This document shows positions 60,583 to 64,000 of a stretch of DNA of 64,000 nucleotides, piece after piece. Both the position numbers and the translations under genes were made by a program. How positions within the stretch are numbered: the stretch's first letter is position 1; every line of letters starts with the position of its first letter. Location: contig CALKRN010000004.1 of assembly GCA_937989665.1 (NCBI GenBank), positions 62,001 to 126,000 on the forward strand. The letters run 5' to 3'. This DNA comes from an uncultured Desulfomicrobiaceae bacterium. Lineage in GTDB: Bacteria; Desulfobacterota; Desulfovibrionia; Desulfovibrionales; Desulfomicrobiaceae. The notes under the pieces were generated by a model, which saw only the letters and a program-made list of their open reading frames with translations, was not told the DNA's origin and did not search any database.

Positions 60583-62499
60583 TTAGCGCATCCGCACCGC
60601 AAAGGCGACGCCATAACCTAGTTCGGTGAATAGAAAACCACTCATTTCCGGGCGCGAGAGGACCACGTCCTGCCATACGCCCAGGAGTTCGGGGTGAGTA
60701 GGATGGGCTATGTCGTCAAAGACAATGGCCCCACCCACCCGAAGTCGAGGGAGGACATCTTCGAGATCCTGCCGCGCACCCTCAGGGGTGTGGTCGCCAT
60801 CGACGGTGATGAGGTCAAAAGTTTGACGGGGATGGGCGGCGAAATAGCGCGGCAAGGTTTCGTGGGAATTGCCGTTGATGAAGGTAATGGTGCCTTTGTG
60901 GCCTAAGCGATTCATTTGGGCCTGCACGAAGTCTGGTCCCGGGTTATCCATGCCGGCATACTGTTCTTGCCACATATCAAAGGCGGTCACCTGGACATGA
61001 GGGCGACGCGAGACGACCATGGCCATACTTCGCCCCTGGCGCACACCGATCTCGAGATAATTTTCCACCTCCAGGGCGTGAGCGAGGGTATAGAGCACGG
61101 TACAGATGTCCGCGTAACGCCAATGTTCACCGAATTTTTGGAGGCTTCGGGACATGAAGGCCCGTAGAAAGAGAAGATAATCATCAGGAGCCAGTTGGTA
61201 GAGCACCCGTAGAGTACCCTGATAGGTCTCTAAAGTAAAAAGTGGTGCAGCGAGGGTGGAGGCCCCAGCTAATGGTCGGGCGTACCATTGGGTACCTTTA
61301 ACGTGCAATGTATTGGCTGCCACTTCGTCTGTGGTTGGAGAAAGAAAATGGCGTGCAGGAGATGGTGGAGTCTCTGGCCGCGAATGGGCCATGGCTCGCT
61401 GGACCATACGGCGGATTTCCTGTCCGAAGCGCACCCGGGCTTCGCTACCGTCCTGGATGGCTTGGGTTTCTTGAGGTGTACCAGCCGTGGGGGCCCATGA
61501 GTCCCAATGCGCGTCGATGACTCGAGCTAAGGCTTGTGGATCGCCAGCAGTGAAAGGAATCCCGTAAGGTGGCGCCTGCTCAAGATGTACAGGGATGTCC
61601 GAATATACAACAGTTTTGCCCAACATGCGGCAGTCTTCAATGACGGTACTCCAGCCTTCAAAAAGGGAGGGCTGCACTACAGCGTGACAAGCACGTAAAA
61701 GTTGGATTTGATCGCTGCGGTCAATAAGACCAAGAATACGGATTTGATCTGAAAGTTGGTGCTCTTCTATAAATCGACAGAGATCATCAAAATGCTGTGG
61801 ATTGCGATGGTCTTCTTTGGCACCTGTGCACACTAATTGGATTATCTTTCCTTTTTGGCGCAACAGATGGAGTGCTTTGAATAATGTGAGGTGATCTTTG
61901 TGTTTCCAGAACTGGTTACAGCACATGATAAAAGAAGACTCGATGCCTAAGCGATGAAGAGTTGCTTGCGGTTCAACCTCTACCCAGCCCGGTTCAGGAG
62001 AGGATATGAAACGAAGAACAACAGTAGGGCAGCGGACGTCAAAAAAGTGCTGAAAATCGTTAAGAGCTGTTTGACTGCTGAGGACCACTAAATCAGACCC
62101 TGCTGCCAATGAGGCAAAGCGGCGGTTGCGCCATTGGATATCCTCTGCAGAGAAGAGATGCGGTAGGTGGCAATGCTGGAAGTCTGGAATCCAATGGACC
62201 CGAGCAGGAGTGGAGGGGATCGCCTCGGGAAGGCTAAGCACCGGGTAGAGGACATCAATGTCTTCCAAGGGGACGCCTGAGGTAAAAAGGCGGATATCAT
62301 CGGCAAGGGATAGAATATGTTGGTATTGTTCCAGGGAGGCCACCTGGTTCGGTTGAACGAGGTACACCAAGCGGATCCGATGCTGTGGGGGGAGCGCTGC
62401 CGAGGCAAGAGCAATATTTTTGAGGTAATTGGGGCCAGCCGTCCATCCGTCACTGCCCCATTGAATGATAAGCCCTAAGGTTGGCGTGCGAGAAGGCAT
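60583..62499 (-). CDS. Bifunctional GT4 glycosyltransferase + SAM methyltransferase
   Basis: 638 residues. The N-terminal GT4 domain (about 1-350) starts LGLIIQWGSDGWTAGPNYL, has NQFWKHKDHLTLFKAL opening the second Rossmann fold, and SLFEGWSTVIED near 283 as the E-x7-E donor motif. A Pro-rich linker leads to a class I methyltransferase (about 430-638) with NYLEIGVRQGRSMAMV, the acidic LITVDGDHTPEGARQD and GGAIVFDDIAHP, similar to Methyltransf_24 or cephalosporin-hydroxylase-like enzymes of glycan loci. AAGGAG is six bases before the ATG. 14 bases separate it from the next gene. Confidence 0.83.
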   Translation of the reverse strand: MPSRTPTLGLIIQWGSDGWTAGPNYLKNIALASAALPPQHRIRLVYLVQPNQVASLEQYQHILSLADDIRLFTSGVPLEDIDVLYPVLSLPEAIPSTPARVHWIPDFQHCHLPHLFSAEDIQWRNRRFASLAAGSDLVVLSSQTALNDFQHFFDVRCPTVVLRFISSPEPGWVEVEPQATLHRLGIESSFIMCCNQFWKHKDHLTLFKALHLLRQKGKIIQLVCTGAKEDHRNPQHFDDLCRFIEEHQLSDQIRILGLIDRSDQIQLLRACHAVVQPSLFEGWSTVIEDCRMLGKTVVYSDIPVHLEQAPPYGIPFTAGDPQALARVIDAHWDSWAPTAGTPQETQAIQDGSEARVRFGQEIRRMVQRAMAHSRPETPPSPARHFLSPTTDEVAANTLHVKGTQWYARPLAGASTLAAPLFTLETYQGTLRVLYQLAPDDYLLFLRAFMSRSLQKFGEHWRYADICTVLYTLAHALEVENYLEIGVRQGRSMAMVVSRRPHVQVTAFDMWQEQYAGMDNPGPDFVQAQMNRLGHKGTITFINGNSHETLPRYFAAHPRQTFDLITVDGDHTPEGARQDLEDVLPRLRVGGAIVFDDIAHPTHPELLGVWQDVVLSRPEMSGFLFTELGYGVAFAVRMR

Positions 62500-62662
62500 G
62501 CAGACTCCTTATGAATACTATTCAGTGGTGGAGGGCATGGTATTTCGGGATATGCACAATCCGGGCCAGGGATATTGGCATGCTGCTTCCAGGAGGAGGG
62601 ATTTTTGTCTTAGAGATTATGGGCCCTGCGGGACCATTAATCATGGTCTATTTTCTTTGCTT

Positions 62663-63580
62663 TTACAGGGGGTTGCCGTAGTGCTCCAGATACCACAAGG
62701 CAAAACGACGCACCCCTTCTTGAAGAGAGATCCGAGGAGAAAAACCATGGGCCTGAAGTCGGGAGATATCAGCTTCCCAATGGAGGGGATCCCCTTTTCG
62801 CTCCTCTTCCTTGAAACGAAGGGGTACATCGGCGCCTAATTCTTGAAGGAGAAGGCGAGCAATCTCCCGCACTGAGGTTTGTTGTCCTCCTGCCAGATTG
62901 AGGGTCGAGATACTAATTTCCTTGGCGAGTAAAAACTCTATTGCTCGAGCTAGGTCTTCCACATGAATAAAGTCACGTGTCTCATGGCCGGTGCCGAATA
63001 ACTCCACTGTGCCAGTGTGTACCTGTTGAGCTATATCCCATAAGAGTTGTTTTGTAAGTCCTTCTCCATAGCATGAAAAAATGCGGAGAATAATATATTC
63101 TTGTTTATAGAGTTCATAATATTGGTGGATAATTTGTTCACTTAGAATTTTATGGTATCCGTATGGAGAGAGTGGTCTTAAAGGATGTGTCTCTGTAATT
63201 GGTAGTTTTTCTGGATTTCCATATACAGCAGCGCTTGATGGAAAGATAAATTGTGCCTTTACGCCAGTTCGGCGTAAGGCGTCCAAGACATGCAAAACAA
63301 GTCGAGGTCCAGCATCAAAATCAACGGTGGGGTTGTGTACGGATAAAGGGACAGATCCATATCCAGCGCAGTGAATAAGGACATTCGGATGCCACTTTTG
63401 GAGAAGTTCTTCAAAGGAGGGATGAGGGAGCTGGATTTGCTTGTAGTCATTCAGCGCGATGGCCGGTGTCGTGGCTGTACGTCCTGTTCCTACTATCCGG
63501 TATGATGTCCGAAGGGCTTGGGCGAGGTTCCTACCAATGAATCCATTGACTCCAGTTATGAGTATAGTTTTTTGCATCAT
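62663..63580 (-). CDS. NAD-dependent sugar-nucleotide epimerase/dehydratase
   Basis: 305 residues, extended SDR. It has N-terminal ILITGVNGFIGRNLAQAL, the FPSSAAVYG active-site strand, Y-x3-K in YGYHK, and ETRDFIHVEDLARAIEFLL. It resembles UDP-glucose/GDP-mannose-type epimerases or dehydratases; the exact substrate cannot be set from motifs. It probably makes an activated sugar for the adjacent glycosyltransferases. A 163-base gap before the next gene (62500-62662) contains no gene. The start may be either Met of MMQK. Codon use is A+T-richer than the housekeeping genes. Confidence 0.83.
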   Translation of the reverse strand: MMQKTILITGVNGFIGRNLAQALRTSYRIVGTGRTATTPAIALNDYKQIQLPHPSFEELLQKWHPNVLIHCAGYGSVPLSVHNPTVDFDAGPRLVLHVLDALRRTGVKAQFIFPSSAAVYGNPEKLPITETHPLRPLSPYGYHKILSEQIIHQYYELYKQEYIILRIFSCYGEGLTKQLLWDIAQQVHTGTVELFGTGHETRDFIHVEDLARAIEFLLAKEISISTLNLAGGQQTSVREIARLLLQELGADVPLRFKEEERKGDPLHWEADISRLQAHGFSPRISLQEGVRRFALWYLEHYGNPL

Positions 63581-63716
63581 TTTTATGTTTTTATAATTTG
63601 AAAATCTTTGAAATATCTACAAATATCATAATGTAACTTCTGTATTTTGAACTGTATACCTGAGATGATTGATTTTTTATATCTGCTTGGATGATTTATT
63701 TGTGATATCGATAAAT

Positions 63717-64000
63717 TTATATTGACATCCCACCGCCACCTACAATGGCAGGAATTATTTTAGTCCTTGAGTTTTTATGAAGTATTCTTCTGTATGCCTC
63801 GCGAGGAGGAGGTGGATTTTTCTCTCTTTCTGCTAAAATTTCTTTCAAATGTTCTTCTCCATCAATTTTAATCCATTGAGTCGATTTGAAATCGAATATT
63901 TTTCTAACACATGCCGGGGAGCCAAATGCCACAGAAAATGGAGGAATATCTCTTGTAACGACGCTATTTGCGCCGATGACGGATCCTCTTCCAACGGTTA
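63717..64000 (-). CDS. Hexapeptide-repeat O-acetyltransferase, 5' partial
   Basis: Only the C-terminal 93 residues are in the window; the frame continues past base 64000. The visible start, [20 protein letters not shown], followed by [15 protein letters not shown], is the end of a left-handed beta-helix acyltransferase (CysE/LacA/NodL class), with the typical GSPA-x-x turn. A charged helix ([16 protein letters not shown]) and a Gly-rich tail follow. It probably O-acetylates a sugar of the surface glycan. A short GTG inside this frame at 63932 is not the real start. It is 136 bases upstream of the epimerase gene; that gap is A+T-rich without a gene. Confidence 0.8.
   Translation of the reverse strand, partial: TVGRGSVIGANSVVTRDIPPFSVAFGSPACVRKIFDFKSTQWIKIDGEEHLKEILAEREKNPPPPREAYRRILHKNSRTKIIPAIVGGGGMSI

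Noticed and set aside
1-64000. tRNA or rRNA genes, CRISPR arrays, insertion sequences, prophage
   Set aside because: Looked for T-loop consensus, regularly spaced repeats and transposase or integrase motifs on both strands; none was convincing.

Overview
The window is a high-G+C (roughly 60-65% by eye) bacterial chromosome segment with overlapping genes in long co-directional runs. It encodes ADP-heptose synthesis (HldD), a meso-DAP-type MurE, an FtsI with a PASTA tail, and a dcw cluster followed by a radical SAM gene. This fits a Gram-negative deltaproteobacterium, most like the Desulfovibrionales. That placement is inferred from gene content and order, with no marker-gene phylogeny behind it.

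Layout. (1) 1-2189: 3' part of a fused CobD-like aminotransferase/decarboxylase and cobyric acid synthase. (2) 2190-2689: gene-free, with a 30-bp direct repeat. (3) 2690-5333, minus strand: hisH-hisF and a CorA-type transporter. (4) 5868-6848: hldD. (5) 7040-11368, minus strand: uvrA and a CgeB-like glycosyltransferase. (6) 11402-15522, plus strand: rlmE-yebC-ruvC-ruvA-ruvB-thyX, then a hairpin-rich stretch ending in a strong terminator at 15746-15781. (7) 16229-22960: dnaA-nadK-DUF89-DUF4254-gatB-exported protein, closed by a terminator at 22989-23025. (8) 23154-38971: complete dcw run mraZ-rsmH-ftsL-ftsI-murE-murF-mraY-murD-ftsW-murG-murC-ftsQ-ftsA-ftsZ. It has a recognisable MraZ operator and promoter and lacks murB. 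(9) 38977-50872: the same strand continues into a radical SAM protein, a giant membrane GH94 phosphorylase-like protein, three glycosyltransferases (one frameshifted in a poly-C tract) and a UDP-galactopyranose mutase of the eukaryotic type. (10) 51033-64000, minus strand: a surface-glycan cluster of unusually modular enzymes (GT2, GT2 with helical extension, GT2-GT4, GT-GT2, GT2-MT-MT, GT4-MT), a sugar-nucleotide epimerase and the end of a hexapeptide acetyltransferase. G+C drops in parts of this cluster, as is common for O-antigen-type loci.

How it fits together. Blocks 6-8 are housekeeping: DNA repair, rRNA modification, replication initiation, tRNA amidation, peptidoglycan synthesis and division. 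They are arranged as translationally coupled operons. Blocks 9-10 look like one convergent glycan locus with the mutase near the junction. The mutase should supply UDP-galactofuranose, the GT modules should assemble a branched polymer, and the fused methyltransferases and terminal acetyltransferase should decorate it. The most notable items are the eukaryotic-type mutase, the membrane-anchored GH94 protein, the poly-C frameshift, the fused GT/MT enzymes, a possible structured RNA upstream of dnaA, and a DUF89 protein with an altered metal-site motif.
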